Origin: Daphnia carinata
Lineage: Eukaryota; Arthropoda; Branchiopoda; Diplostraca; Daphniidae
Length of the DNA stretch: 64,000 nt
Reading direction: 5' to 3'
Assembly: GCF_022539665.2 (NCBI RefSeq)
Contig: NC_081338.1
Span: 7,490,446 to 7,554,445, forward strand
How positions within the stretch are numbered: the stretch's first letter is position 1; every line of letters begins with the position of its first letter. This document shows, piece after piece, positions 35,332 through 49,214 of this stretch. The position numbers and the translations under genes were made by a program. The notes under the pieces were generated by a model. That model was not told the DNA's origin, ran no database searches, and was given only the letters and a program-made list of their open reading frames with translations.

Positions 35332-38272
35332 CACTTCATTTCATTTGAAATGAATGAAAAATCATCATTTTAGAAACACTCCGAATATTTTTGCGCAACG
35401 AGCTAGCGCTGTAGCATACTGGCGCGCTAGCATTCTGTTAAATATTCGTTAAATTTAAACTGTTTTGTATTTAACTTTTTCTTCAAAAATTATGAGTCCA
35501 ACGAGAAAACAACCCTCAAATTTGTGATTCCCGTTCAATTCTGCATCGAAATCATGTATTTTAAGCGAAATCTAAAATTTAGCCAAAATTGAAAAAGTGG
35601 GAAGGCGATAGCCTTCTCATTTTTGCCAAAATTGGCCAAATAAGCCATCACTTGGAATTCGATGAAAATCACACTGTATAACCCAAATTTAACGCTGATT
35701 CAGAAAAAGCCATTCGTTTTTCTGTAAAGGTAGCCGTTTTTGAAATAAACGTAATTTATCAAGACTTAACAACAGCTGACTTTCAGTTTTTTACTTTTTT
35801 TTTCAAAAATTATCAGTCCAACGAGAAGAGAACCCTCAAATTCGTGACTCCCGTTCAATTCTGCATCGAAATCGTGTATTTTAAGCGAAATCTAAAATTT
35901 AGCCAAAATTGAAAAAGTGGGAAGGCTATAGCCTTCTCATTTTTGCCAAAATTGGCCAAATAAGCCATCACTTGGAATTCGATGAAAATCACACTGTATA
36001 ACCCAAATTTAACGCTGATTCAGAAAAAGCCATTCGTTTTTCTGTCAAGTTAGCCGTTTTTGAAATAAACGTAATTTATCAAGACTTAACTACAGCTGAC
36101 TTTCAGGTTTTAACTTTTTTTTCAAAAATTATCAGTCCAACGAGGAAAGAACCCTCAAATTCGTGACTCCCGTTCACTTCATTTCATTTGAAATGAATGA
36201 AAAATCATCATTTTAGAAACGCATCGAATATTTCTGCGCAACGAGCTAGCGCTGTAGCATTCTGGCGCGCTAGCATTCTGTTAAATATTCGTTGAATTTA
36301 AACTGTTTTGTATTTAACTTTTTCTTCAAAAATTATGAGTTCAACGAGAAAACAACCCTCAAATTCGTGATTCCCGTTCAATTCTGCATCGAAATCATGT
36401 ATTTTAAGCGAAATCTAAAATTTAGCCAAAATTGAAAAAGTGGGAAGGCTATAGCCTTTTCATTTTTGCCAAAATTGGCCAAATAAGCCATCACTTGGAA
36501 TTCGATGAAAATCACACTGTATAACCCAAATTTAACGCTGATTCAGAAAAAGCCATTCGTTTTTCTGTAAAGGTAGCCGTTTTTGAAATAAACGTAATTT
36601 ATCAAGACTTAACAACAGCTGACTTTCAGTTTTTTACTTTTTTTTTCAAAAATTATCAGTCCAACGAGAAGAGAACCCTCAAATTCGTGACTCCCGTTCA
36701 ATTCTGCATCGAAATCGTGTATTTTAAGCGAAATCTAAAATTTAGCCAAAATTGAAAAAGTGGGAAGGCTATAGCCTTCTCATTTTTGCCAAAATTGGCC
36801 AAATAAGCCATCACTTGGAATTCGATGAAAATCACACTGTATAACCCAAATTTAACGCTGATTCAGAAAAAGCCATTCGTTTTTCTGTCAAGTTAGCCGT
36901 TTTTGAAATAAACGTAATTTATCAAGACTTAACTACAGCTGACTTTCAGGTTTTAACTTTTTTTTTCAAAAATTATCAGTCCAACGAGGAAAGAACCCTC
37001 AAATTCGTGACTCCCGTTCACTTCATTTCATTTGAAATGAATGAAAAATCATCATTTTAGAAACGCATCGAATATTTCTGCGCAACGAGCTAGCGCTGTA
37101 GCATTCTGGCGCGCTAGCATTCTGTTAAATATTCGTTGAATTTAAACTGTTTTGTATTTAACTTTTTCTTCAAAAATTATGAGTTCAACGAGAAAACAAC
37201 CCTCAAATTCGTGATTCCCGTTCAATTCTGCATCGAAATCGTGTATTTTAAGCGAAATCTAAAATTTAGCCAAAATTGAAAAAGTGGGAAGGCTATAGCC
37301 TTCTCATTTTTGCCAAAATTGGCCAAATAAGCCATCACTTGGAATTCGATGAAAATCACACTGTATAACCCAAATTTAACGCTGATTCAGAAAAAGCCAT
37401 TCGTTTTCCTTTCAAGTTAGCCGTTTTTGAAATAAACGTAATTTATCAAGACTTAACTACAGCTGACTTTCAGGTTTTAACTTTTTTTTTCAAAAATTAT
37501 CAGTCCAACGAGGAAAGAACCCTCAAATTCGTGACTCCCGTTCACTTCATTTCATTTGAAATGAATGAAAAATCATCATTTTAGAAACACATCGAATATT
37601 TCTGCGCAACGAGCTAGCGCTGTAGCATACTGGCGCGCTAGCATTCTGTTAAATATTCGTTGAATTTAAACTGTTTTGTATTTAACTTTTTCTTCATAAA
37701 TTATGAGTCCAACGAGAAAACAACCCTCATATTCGTGATTCCCGTTCAATTCTGCATCGAAATCATGTATTTTAAGCGAAATCTAAAATTTAGCCAAAAT
37801 TGAAAAAGTAGGAAGGCTATAGCCTTCTCATTTTTGCCAAAATTGGCCAAATAAGCCATCACTTGGAATTCGATGAAAATCACACTGTATAACCCAAATT
37901 TAACGCTGATTCAGAAAAAGCCATTCGTTTTCCTGTCAAGTTAGCCGTTTTTGAAATAAACGTAATTTATCAAGACTTAACTACAGCTGACTTTCAGTTT
38001 TTTACTTTTTTTTCAAACATTATCAGTCCAACGAGAAAAGAACCCTCAAATTCGTGACTCCCGTTCAATTCTGCATCGAAATCGTGTATTTTAAGCTAAA
38101 TCTAAAATTTAGCCAAAATTGAAAAAGTGGGAAGGCTATAGCCTTCTCATTTTTGCCAAAATTGGCCAAATAAGCCATCACTTGGAATTCGATGAAAATC
38201 ACACTGTATAACCCAAATTTAACGCTGATTTAGGAAAAGCCATTTGTTTTCATGCCAGGCTAGCCGTTTTGA
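35332..38272. repeat. Two-module higher-order satellite array
   Basis: Tandem array of about 2.9 kb. Module A (about 320 nt) carries CTGCATCGAAATC at 35541, 35861, 36384, 36704, 37228, 37752 and 38071. Module B (about 203 nt) starts with CACTTCATTTCATTTGAAAT at 35332, 36175, 37019 and 37543. The order is B-A-A, B-A-A, B-A, B-A-A, giving a higher-order period of 843-844 nt with one period shortened to 524. Copies are nearly identical. Module A contains the 16-nt palindrome GAAGGCTATAGCCTTC (one base changed in the first copy). Module B contains two hairpins, TTCATTTC/GAAATGAA and GCTAGCGC/GCGCTAGC. No open frame is maintained, so it is non-coding. Confidence 0.93.
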
Positions 38273-38992
38273 ATTACACCGAATATTCGTGCAAAAAATA
38301 AGAAATGTCGGGCTTATATAATCGGGCTTTAAAAAATTTTTAAGCCCGGTTTTGGCATTTTTGGTCAAATTTCAAATTTGGCTTAAAATACATTATCTCG
38401 ATTCAGATTTAAATACTATTTACGGAAATCAAGTCTATTCTTCGATTGGCCTTATAATTTTTGAACTAAATGTTGGGAATTACCGTGGGAAGTTTGCCTC
38501 AAAAATCTGCAAAAACTAACACTTATTCGAATTGGTTGAATATCGCAGGATATACTCAAAAGCGAATGCTGATTGCGGGAAAATTGTTATTTTTTTCATT
38601 ATGCAATCGTTTTTGAATCTCAGTGAATATTTGACACAAAGCTAGAGCGCTAGTACGCTGTAGCGCTGGAGCGATGCAGTACAGTTATTCTATGTATCGA
38701 GATGTTTGAGTCTGGATGCAGAACTTTTGTTATTTCAGAAAATATCGTATCGCTTTACTTCTAGAAAGAATCCCAATGAGGAAATTCACTATACTTAAGA
38801 AACAACTAGTTTAGCGAGAAGACAAATGATTTTCCTAAAACTTGCATTTACTTTTGAGTGTAACGTGTATTCAACAAAAACCAATCTAAATTATATTATA
38901 ACTGCTATATAATTATCTGAATTCAAGAAAAAAAATATCCCATTACCAAAACGGTTGCACAGGCTTTTTATAAAAGATGGAGTTGTACTATT
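38273..38992. repeat. Decayed satellite-related sequence, right flank
   Basis: After the array breaks down at about 38272, weak module B resemblance continues. GTGAATATTTGACACAAAGCT and GAGCGCTAGTACGCTGTAGC (near 38620-38665) echo the GCTAGCGCTGTAGC hairpin region. A separate inverted repeat, CGGGCTTTAAAAAA with TTTTTAAGCCCG, lies at 38323-38348. The 3' UTR of the phospho-lyase gene should occupy the right end. Confidence 0.4.
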
Positions 38993-40916
<1,924 letters not shown>

Positions 40917-41975
40917 CGTAAACTTACTGATGTTAGCACTTGTATTGAACTTATCTCAAATCAAGAAGGAATCTAATAGAACTAATGCAAAATTACTGCG
41001 TCGATCCCTACTGAAGTATTCTCTGTGAAGAAAACTGCGTAGGATTACCAGTTCATCACGTCATTGCACAAAGTAAACACGCAACCTTCTTCGGCCAGAG
41101 TCTACGAATTTGCGTATGCTAGATATGTCGGTTATCGATAGGCTAAATCGTATCGGAAAACATGACTGATATGTGATATCCCATCGGTGAATCCGATATA
41201 CGCACACTGATAACTATATTTCGCGGCCAACCAATAAAATAATAACCAAACGCGGATTTCACCACTAAATATAAAATATATATTAATATAAATATATATA
41301 AACGATTTGGAAACCTTCACGACGTTAGCCGATAGGTTACTAACCAGAATTAGCGTAATTTTTTTTTTTTATAAAAAATTGTCTTAGATAGACGATACTT
41401 TCATATTTGAAACAGAAGAATTTGTTTGCTAGTCTCGAACTTCTTCCTTCCCTGCAAGTTTCACTCGCTCTAATCAATGATCCAAAAGAAATTTACATAC
41501 TTGTGCCGAAGCTAACGCCAGTGCCATTGATGGCTTGAGTGTGTAATCTAAGTAAGATTTCACATCACCTACTATTATTTCAATGCAGGAAAATTGCAAT
41601 TGCCTGAAAATGTGTTAATGAAATATATGGTGTAACTGTTATTTCAACAGCTGGAATTCGTGATTTACATTTTTTAAAGGAAGAATGTGAATATGTGCCT
41701 TTCTTTTCCGAATTGGCTATAAATTCTGCTAGATGCTTCTGAGTCGCGAGCTACCAAACTTATTAATCAGTTTGTCATTTAAGGCCAACACCTATGTGGA
41801 CATTCACAGAACAAATTTTTTATCTTTAAAATCTTGCAGAGAAAACAAGATTATAACACATTTCTCAATGTAAATACAGTTTCAGTATAAGAAAAGCAGT
41901 ACCTGCTAACAGAAATATCTCTTATCCAAAGGGAATGAATCCATGGCTGCTAATCCAAAATAAGATAGTATCCAA
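40917..41975. other. Intergenic between two minus-strand genes
   Basis: About 1 kb with no supported gene. It holds the promoter of the phospho-lyase at the left and the MBLAC1 3' UTR at the right. A very AT-rich core (41260-41300) is flanked by partly matching inverted segments near 41131-41147 and 41326-41346, perhaps a degraded MITE. Confidence 0.4.
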
Positions 41976-42830
41976 TCATTCGTGGCTCCTAATACCATTT
42001 CTGGAGAGCATTTTTTTCATTGTATCTGTGACTTTAAACATTGGACCATGACCAGGGACAATATAATCTGCTAAGTTGGCTATAATTGCACGAGAATGTT
42101 CCTGCTGCGCAGGATTGACACTACCACAGGCTCTCCATACATCAGGGTGTTCAATATCTTCTTCACGTTCAAAAATATCTCCTACAAATGCATAAAAATG
42201 ACAAAACATTAGCTGCTGTGAAATGCAAAAAATATTAAAATCAAAGAAATGCCTGCTATGACAACTGTCCCAATATGTTCTGTCTTCACAATGACACTAA
42301 CATCATCAGCTGTGTGTCCTGGTGTAGGAATTACTTGAATGCCTTCACTTATGTCAAATGGGATATCTAAAACAAGCAATAGCATTCAGACATGTAAGTG
42401 AAAAAGGCATACAAAAGTGTAGAAATCACACCAAACCTTTATCAAATGGATGTAGAAAGTATTGATCTTTAACAGAAATGGCAAAGCCTACTATATGTGT
42501 GGCTTTCAAAAACAAGTTGTTGTTGCCAGTGTGGTCTGAATGGCCATGTGTGGATACCACATAGTTAATATCATCAGGACTTAATCCATTCGAATTTAAG
42601 GCGTTTAAGATCCGATTTGTATCCCAGGGTGTCATTGTGTCGACAATTACTTTTTTAAAAATTATTAAACTGTATTTGTACTAAAAAAAAAATGATTCAT
42701 TGTTACAGTTTGTACTGCCGGTGACCAAGACACACGAGCAATTCGCATTGACGTAGGGCAGTTTTTCATTTTCTTTTTCAATTATTGGTGAAGAATAGCC
42801 ACTAAATAAGACTTTGACTATGTTTGGCAT
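41976..42830 (-). CDS. MBLAC1: Metallo-beta-lactamase domain-containing protein 1
   Basis: Single-domain MBL-fold hydrolase; the human protein has been described as a nuclease for histone pre-mRNA. Four exons on the minus strand: 42707-42830, 42437-42649, 42253-42366 and 41976-42181, giving 218 residues. Metal ligands are in place: STHGHSDHTGN (HxHxDH), TPGHTADDV (His), AGDIFE (Asp) and VPGHGPM (His). LIVDTMTPWD matches the first MBL strand motif. The intron between exons 3 and 4 starts with GC instead of GT (42252-42251, minus strand). The acceptor of exon 2 is purine-rich but is the only one that keeps the frame. The protein is shorter than the vertebrate one at both ends. Confidence 0.88.
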
Positions 42831-45388
42831 TTTCAGAAGACAGCATTTGCTGTAATTCAATTCTTCTTTTTATTTATACAAACCCCAATAATGTCTCCCA
42901 CGACTCTCGTCTTTTCGACTGCTACTTATGAACAAAAGCGGCATCTAGGAGAGGCCGCTTTAAACGGAAGTTCACTTTGCACGGTAGAGCTTGAACTCCG
43001 CATATTACGCTCCACAGGTGACGTTTCAGTACACATCGCCAGCATGCTCCGGTATGATCCCTACACCGTATTTTCTTTGCTCAACAACAGATGGAAAGAG
43101 CGTTCCTTTTATAATAGCAGCTTTTTCTTTGCTTAATAAACAAGAAAGAAAAAAATACCGTCTGCTGTTTCCTCCTTTTGTTGTTGTTGTTATAGGTTCT
43201 TCAGATTTAAAAGAAAGAAAAAAATTTTTACAAAAACAAACAAAACAAGTCAAGTACCTACTCGAACACTGTAGGGAGTTCTACATCTTACTCCGACTCG
43301 GTAAGACGCGGTCATCATGCAATAGTTGTTCTTGTAGTTTCTTTGCCAGTAGTTATTGCATTTTTTGTATTGTTGTAGTGGTTGTTTCATTCAGTTGATA
43401 GTTATTTCAATTTATATTGGTTGAACACTGGTAATAGTTTGGTGATGAAATCATTCTGTTTATGAAAAAGCCATCCTTCAACTGTAGGACAAAGGCATTT
43501 ACTTTGGCAGTAATGCATGTTGTGGCCCATTTAACAAACCCTACCGTGATTTCCACGTACATGAGACTAGATATTTGCTGGTAGCTGCTATTCTTTATTC
43601 GGCTCCATGAGAATCACAATTTTGCATGATAACATACTTGAATAACTCAAAGCCAATGATTTTATGGCTAGTTTGACAGTGATTACTGATCAGTGTTTTA
43701 CAATCCACAAAGCATGTCAACACACAGTCATGGTTGTTTTAGTTAAAGTACATGGCAAAACTGTACAGTCCTGTGTAAAGTAAACTATGTAGACCCAAGT
43801 TAGAATAGCAAGCAGCATTAATCTTTCCCAAAACATAAAATACTGATTTGTGTAAGCTCACTAAATTTTATGCCTGATAAATGTTTCAATTGGCAATGTA
43901 GAACATACGCGAAAAGGGATGAAAACACACTTGTACTTAATACAGACAAAAAAAAAAGCCGAAATCCTAATGCTGAAATATAGGGGACATAAAACGAGGG
44001 GGAAAAAACTCGGGGACGTGCTTGCAACTAGTGATTAAGTGCGTTTATTTCATCCTGCCCAAGAACATAAGTTATTGCATAGAGTCAATAGCTGATTCTA
44101 TGGACGCACGAAAGAGTAACATTCCTCGCACTCGTAGAAAAGATAGAAACCGCCACGGAAAAGAGCAATGTCTTTGCATATATGGTTAAAAGAAAGTGGC
44201 CATATAGAGAGAATGTTGTGGAAATGGAGAAAACGGATTCATCTGTCTTGTCATACAGTGGACACGAATCGAGCTCTCCGTAATGGTCGAGGCGGAGTAG
44301 CAAGTTGCTGTTTAGACAGCCAAGCGGAATGGGTAGCAAGCGACCATATCCCGTCTCCCTCTCAACTCATCCATCTTGCAGCAGTCCGCATGACTGCTAC
44401 CGCTGTGATAGAGTGGATGGTGGTCTTCTTCCGTCATGGTCAAATCAATAAGAGAATAGGAACAAAAAAAAAATAAATAAATAAAAGGAGAGCAACAAAA
44501 TTGGTCCTGAGAGAAAAAGAAAATGATTTTTCTTTTCCTTCCGTCGTCTTTGATTCACTTGTGTCATGCTCTGTCAACGTTGACCCGAACGCTTGGGTAC
44601 GCTGCTACAGACTTTGAAAAGAAAAAGAAATCTCCTACTCTTGCTAAAATATTTATGTTGGTTGCAGCGGCCTGCAAGACATTTATTTATATAAATGGTT
44701 TTTGACGAGACATACGCAGCTCGCAAAGAGCGACAAAGCGGCTAGATCGAGTTGGTCTATAAATCTCGCAGCGTGGACATTGTAAACAAGACCATTTAGT
44801 TCCGCCCTGCATCGCAAACCTTCTCCGAAAGAGATGGACGAAAGTGCACAAGAGCTTGTTATGTGCTGTAGCGCAGTAATTGGATTATTTAGTTCCATGT
44901 AGACGCAATGTCGAGTGTTTCTGACTTGCTTGTTTAGCCCGTGTGCATTCTCTTTGTACGTTGTCTGCCATGATTGATGGTTATATTTTTTTTTTGTTTT
45001 GTTTTTTATTTTCTTTTGTCTTTGTTGCCTGTACTGTTTCGCACGATTCGTCGTTTTGCACCGTCTTGCGTGCGTTTCTTCCCTATTTTTCGCTCTGGAG
45101 AGCGCATGTGCCTCACGCTGCCGCAGTGTCTACATTGAATTTGGACATCTGGGATGCGTGTGAGCGCTATTGCCTGTTAGTGCTGGTAGATGTTGGGCCG
45201 TCACTTGATCGAATTCCGGCTCACACGAGGAAATGATCGACATATGGTTCGGTTAGTAAACATCGACACAAAGTACAGTTCCCTGTCCCCTTTCGTGTTA
45301 TATTTACATATTCGTAGTCCTTTCCCGTTTTTCACATCTGGTGTTTTTCAATAGAATCCTTTTCCGTTTTCTTTTTTATTATTTGTAG
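42831..45388. other. Intergenic, MBLAC1 promoter side and B3GLCT 5' region
   Basis: About 2.5 kb between divergent genes. The first coding exon of B3GLCT (with its ATG) must lie here or be very short, but no ATG-containing exon with the required phase-1 end was identified. Other open frames are short and featureless. Confidence 0.45.
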
Positions 45389-47658
45389 GTGCCTTTTTAT
45401 GTTTTCTACTCGCACCTGGGTCGGTGGCGGAGGCTGTCAGAGCAGATCAGATAGTGTTGGTGATATTGAGAGGAGTGACGGGCCCGCCCGTGTCGGAATT
45501 GCGCCGTGAAATCACCCGCCAGTTTGATGGTTCCAGCCCTGTCAAACCATTTATTCATGTCGTTCCAGGTGACTTGTACGTCAAAGGAGCTTGGACGCTT
45601 TTGCCTCTTTTTCCAAAGTAATTCGTGCCACATGTTCGGAAACAAACGTGACAGCGGGTTCGAATAAGACTTACAATTTCGTTTTGCATGCCCTTCTCGG
45701 TTGGCCAGGCTGGTGGAATTACATCCGAATGCGACGTGGTTAGTTATTCTACAAGACACGACTCGAATAAATTGGATCGAATTGATCGATTTGACGCAGC
45801 GCTTCGATCCCGATAAAGTAATTGGTTCTTTTGCGTGCGCATTGAAATAGCCAAGCAATTACTAATCCATCAGTCGATCTGTATCCAAAGCCGCATTTGG
45901 ACGCGGATTTATTTTTTTTTTTATCTTATTTAAAATTTAAAGACATAGTTGGTTGTGTCATAGTGACAACGCCCGTTGGTTGTCAACCACGATCGCGTCC
46001 ATAAAGCCCGTTACACACAAGAAGAAATCTCGTTTTTATGCAAATCCCTTTTTATCAGGAATGGTTTATCGGGCGCGAGCTATTCGACAAAGAGCCGACT
46101 ATCGTACATCATTTTGCCTTCCATCATGATCCATCAGCATTCAAATATCCCCTTGGAGAGACGGGCATCTTTTTGAGCTGGCCAGCTGTCAAACGGTATG
46201 GCTATTTTGGTTGTGTGTGTGGGTGTGACTCACTCGAATTCGTCAATCGTCTTTTAGCCAACGATCATCTTAACTCATGTTTATTGCAGAGTCCACTCGA
46301 GAATAGCTCGCCAACAGTTGCCCAGGGACTTTTCAATCGACGCACAGCACGAGCTCGCCGTTTACCTCATGGATGGTGTCAATATGACTCATTCGCCGTC
46401 CTTGTGTCTCCGTCCAGGAGCCAACTGTGCCACTTGGATCCAGCCGTTTAAGCCTTGCGTAAGTTCATCGCAATCTTGTCCAATCGAATACTAATTCAGT
46501 TAACGTGAGGCCCCTTAAACGAAATACAGGGGACGTCTGTAGATGCAGACGATTTGTTCTTTGCAGTCAAAACGTGGTCAAAGTTCCATACAGATCGAGT
46601 ACCCATTGTTCAGAGAACTTGGGCTCGCCAAGCGCATCAACTCGTCTTCTTCAGTGATGTTGCCGGTAACGTCTTTGAATTAAACAGACGGGAATTACAT
46701 GCACAACCATAAAAGGAATGTTTTAATTACAGACGAGAGAATCCCGACCGTGTCTCTGGGCGTGCCCAACACGGAAAGCGGCCACTGCTCCAAGACGATT
46801 TCCATAATTGACCACCTGCACGAATGGATGGCCTCGATCGAGCCGAGTCCCCGTTGGTATGTCATAGCAGATGATGACTCCATAATAGGGTAAGGCTCTC
46901 GCTTGTAAACCCTGTCGTACTACTTAAAGTACAGTCGATATTTATCACCTCTGTTTTTCTTTTAGGGTTCGAAAGCTGCGGGAATTCTTGAGTTGCCACG
47001 ACCCTTGGCGGCCCCTTCTGATCGGTCAGAGGTACGGCTACGCTGCTGGGCACAATTACGGCTACGATTACATCACCGGTAGGTACAGAAAAACGAATGG
47101 CTTGTCCCGCCCCCTACGGACACACACACTTCCAATACCGTAGTTTATGACCCTATTTCGTTGGCGCAGGTGGCGGAGGCATGGTACTAAGTCGAACTGC
47201 CCTTCATCTGATAGCTGGCAATTGCCGTTGTCCCGCACCCGATACCCCCGACGATATGTGGTTGGGTGCGTGTAGCGAATCTCTCGGCATTTCCATCGTA
47301 CATTTTTCCGGATTCCATCAGGTTGTTTGACGTTTATTGCACTTTCCCACTGAAATTAAAGATGATCAATGCTTGTTTTCTTTTCTCTTTTGAAAAAATC
47401 CAGGCCAGACCGGATGATTATCCGATGGAGCTGTTACAGACGCAATTTGTTATTTCCTTTCATAAACACTGGATGCTGGATCCGGTACAACTGTACGAAA
47501 CGTGGTTCGCTGATGAAGATGATTTTCCTATTTCCTCACCTGTCGATGGTGACAATAGATGTTCCGTGATGGATCCATCGCTTCATTGTCACGTGAAGCA
47601 ACAGCCCGCCGAGTTGTTTCAGAGTACCAGCATAGAAAGATTACCTGATGAATTGTGA
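45389..47658 (+). CDS. B3GLCT: Beta-1,3-glucosyltransferase, O-fucose specific (start exon not found)
   Basis: ER-lumenal enzyme that adds glucose to O-linked fucose on thrombospondin type-1 repeats. Nine exons: 45389-45617, 45709-45817, 46059-46195, 46290-46458, 46530-46665, 46733-46889, 46966-47078, 47170-47321 and 47404-47658, about 485 codons without the missing first Met. The first exon shown begins in phase with AFLCFLLAPGSVAEA, most of a signal peptide. The catalytic half has YVIADDDSIIG (DxD metal site), IGQRYGYA, YITGGGGMVLSR and CPDTPDDMWLG-like spacing (APDTPDDMWLG). The C-terminus is ERLPDEL, a KDEL-type retrieval signal comparable to the REEL of the human protein. Identity is firm; the N-terminal exon is the open point. 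Confidence 0.93.
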
Positions 47659-48454
47659 CATATCTCGTTGCTCTCATTCCGTGCAATAGGTTTCGATGGG
47701 TTACATCATCATTTTCTCTTTCATCGGGTGCATCCGTTTTAACCTGTCGTTTTTCTACTTGTTCAATTGCAAAAGCAAATCCATGAAGAAATCGAGAAAT
47801 CCAAAACCTTTTCCTAAACTTTGAGAAGTCCATTGATTTTTCAGAAGAAAACTAAATGCTTTGAATGCCAATGGCTTTCTCTGGAATTTACTTTTCAAAT
47901 GCCTTGTTGCCTCAGACACGGATAGTGCTGGATCGTTTGGTGCTTATAGATACACGATAAAGTTAGCTGCAAAAACAAAAAATCGAAATAGCGCACGTTA
48001 GAGTGTGTAGCCAAGTTTACATTTAAAGCTTTCAACACGACTCGCTTCTGTGTATGTTCACTCTGCACTGTTCTGTTTTGTTTTCGGATGTCCTCGTCCT
48101 TAACTCTCGTTGAAAAAAAAAAAAAAGAACACAAAAAGGCACCAAAGAAATCCGACCTATTTTTATATGGTGCATTGCACAACTCTGTCCGGTCGTTCGC
48201 GAGCTTTTACCTGAATTTCACATTTCACTAACCAAGTTGCCCTTGCTTTGCTTACGCCAAGGGTTAAAAATAAACATGTTTCTTTTTTCGTTTTCTATGC
48301 ATAACTAGTTTGATTGGTCCGTTGTTTTCTTTTTTTCATTGTTTCGTCTCGTGCATATTTGATCGCACGATATGTCCAGGAGGGTCGATAATGCCAAAAA
48401 GGAATTCAATCGGGTGAGAACAAGGCGAACGACAGGGAGAGAGAGAAAGACCAC

Positions 48455-48526
48455 CTGGAAGAGGATAGCCGAGCCGCCAGTCACGATGACCGCATCGTTC
48501 CAGCAGACGCGCGAAAAAGGACCAAA
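48455..48526 (-). other. Possible coding exon, unidentified
   Basis: A 72-nt minus-strand segment is bounded by a good acceptor (TTCTTTCCTCAG) and a CAG|GTGGTC donor. It is open in phase 0 with WNDAVIVTGGSAILFQ, and also open in a second frame. It might belong with the segments at 49092-49214 and 49881-49993, but their phases could not be linked. No family recognised. Confidence 0.2.
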
Positions 48527-49091
48527 CTGAGGAAAGAACGTAGAGACAGCGTTATTCGTGAGAGCAAAAACGATTTGTATGGTGGTCACGTTGTGCGTGG
48601 CATCGGACCGTCGAACTTTTCTTGGATAACTATTGGCTTCTTGGAGGTTAAGTCGTGATGAATCACGTTTCTCCAAAATTCCCGCAGTACTGATGGCGTG
48701 ATTTTTTTTTTGCTGACCAGTCACCAACCACCTACAAGTTGGAAACATCAGCTAATGAATTCCCGTCCGCGTTAACCCTTTCCAACTGACACAGGGCCGC
48801 TCCCCTCGTTCCTTTTGCCCATTGATTGCGTTTCAAGAATTCGAAGTGTTTATGCTCCGTTTGTTATGCTATCATCTATATACCCAAAACATATTGAGAG
48901 GCACGTCTTTTATGCCTTCGTGAAAGCATCTGGATCGCAACTGTGTCCTCGTTGACACGTCTGGTGAACAACGAGATTCGTTGGTCCCATTGTATCGAAG
49001 AACAAAGCGCTGTCCATTGATTTCGATCGCTAAAAAAGGCTATTCTTTTTGTGGAGGGTTACAGTAACATGAAAGAGAACATTGGAATACA

Positions 49092-49214
49092 TCAACAGAT
49101 GCTGGAGATAATCTTGTGGACATCGAGAAGTGGCTGTTCCTGGAGTTCATCACGTTTCGAGAAGACGCGGCTGATGTTGCTAAGTCTCTGGGTCACCGAC
49201 GCGCACGATAATTC
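49092..49214 (-). other. Possible coding exon, unidentified
   Basis: The minus strand has a CTGAC branch-like site about 20 nt before TTCTCACGCAG, then a 41-codon open frame (SVTQRLSNISRVFSKRDEL, DVHKIISSIC) ending in TGA. The other two frames close early. The codon make-up looks protein-like, but no partner exon or family is known. Confidence 0.22.

Noticed and set aside
35332-38272. Considered whether the repeat array is a CRISPR-like or protein-coding repeat
   Set aside because: Units are 200-320 nt with no unique spacers and no maintained reading frame; it is a eukaryotic satellite.
44523-44705. Candidate signal-peptide exon for B3GLCT (MIFLFLPSSLIHLCHALS)
   Set aside because: It has a signal-like start but no GT donor in the phase needed to join the exon at 45389, which already encodes a signal peptide core.
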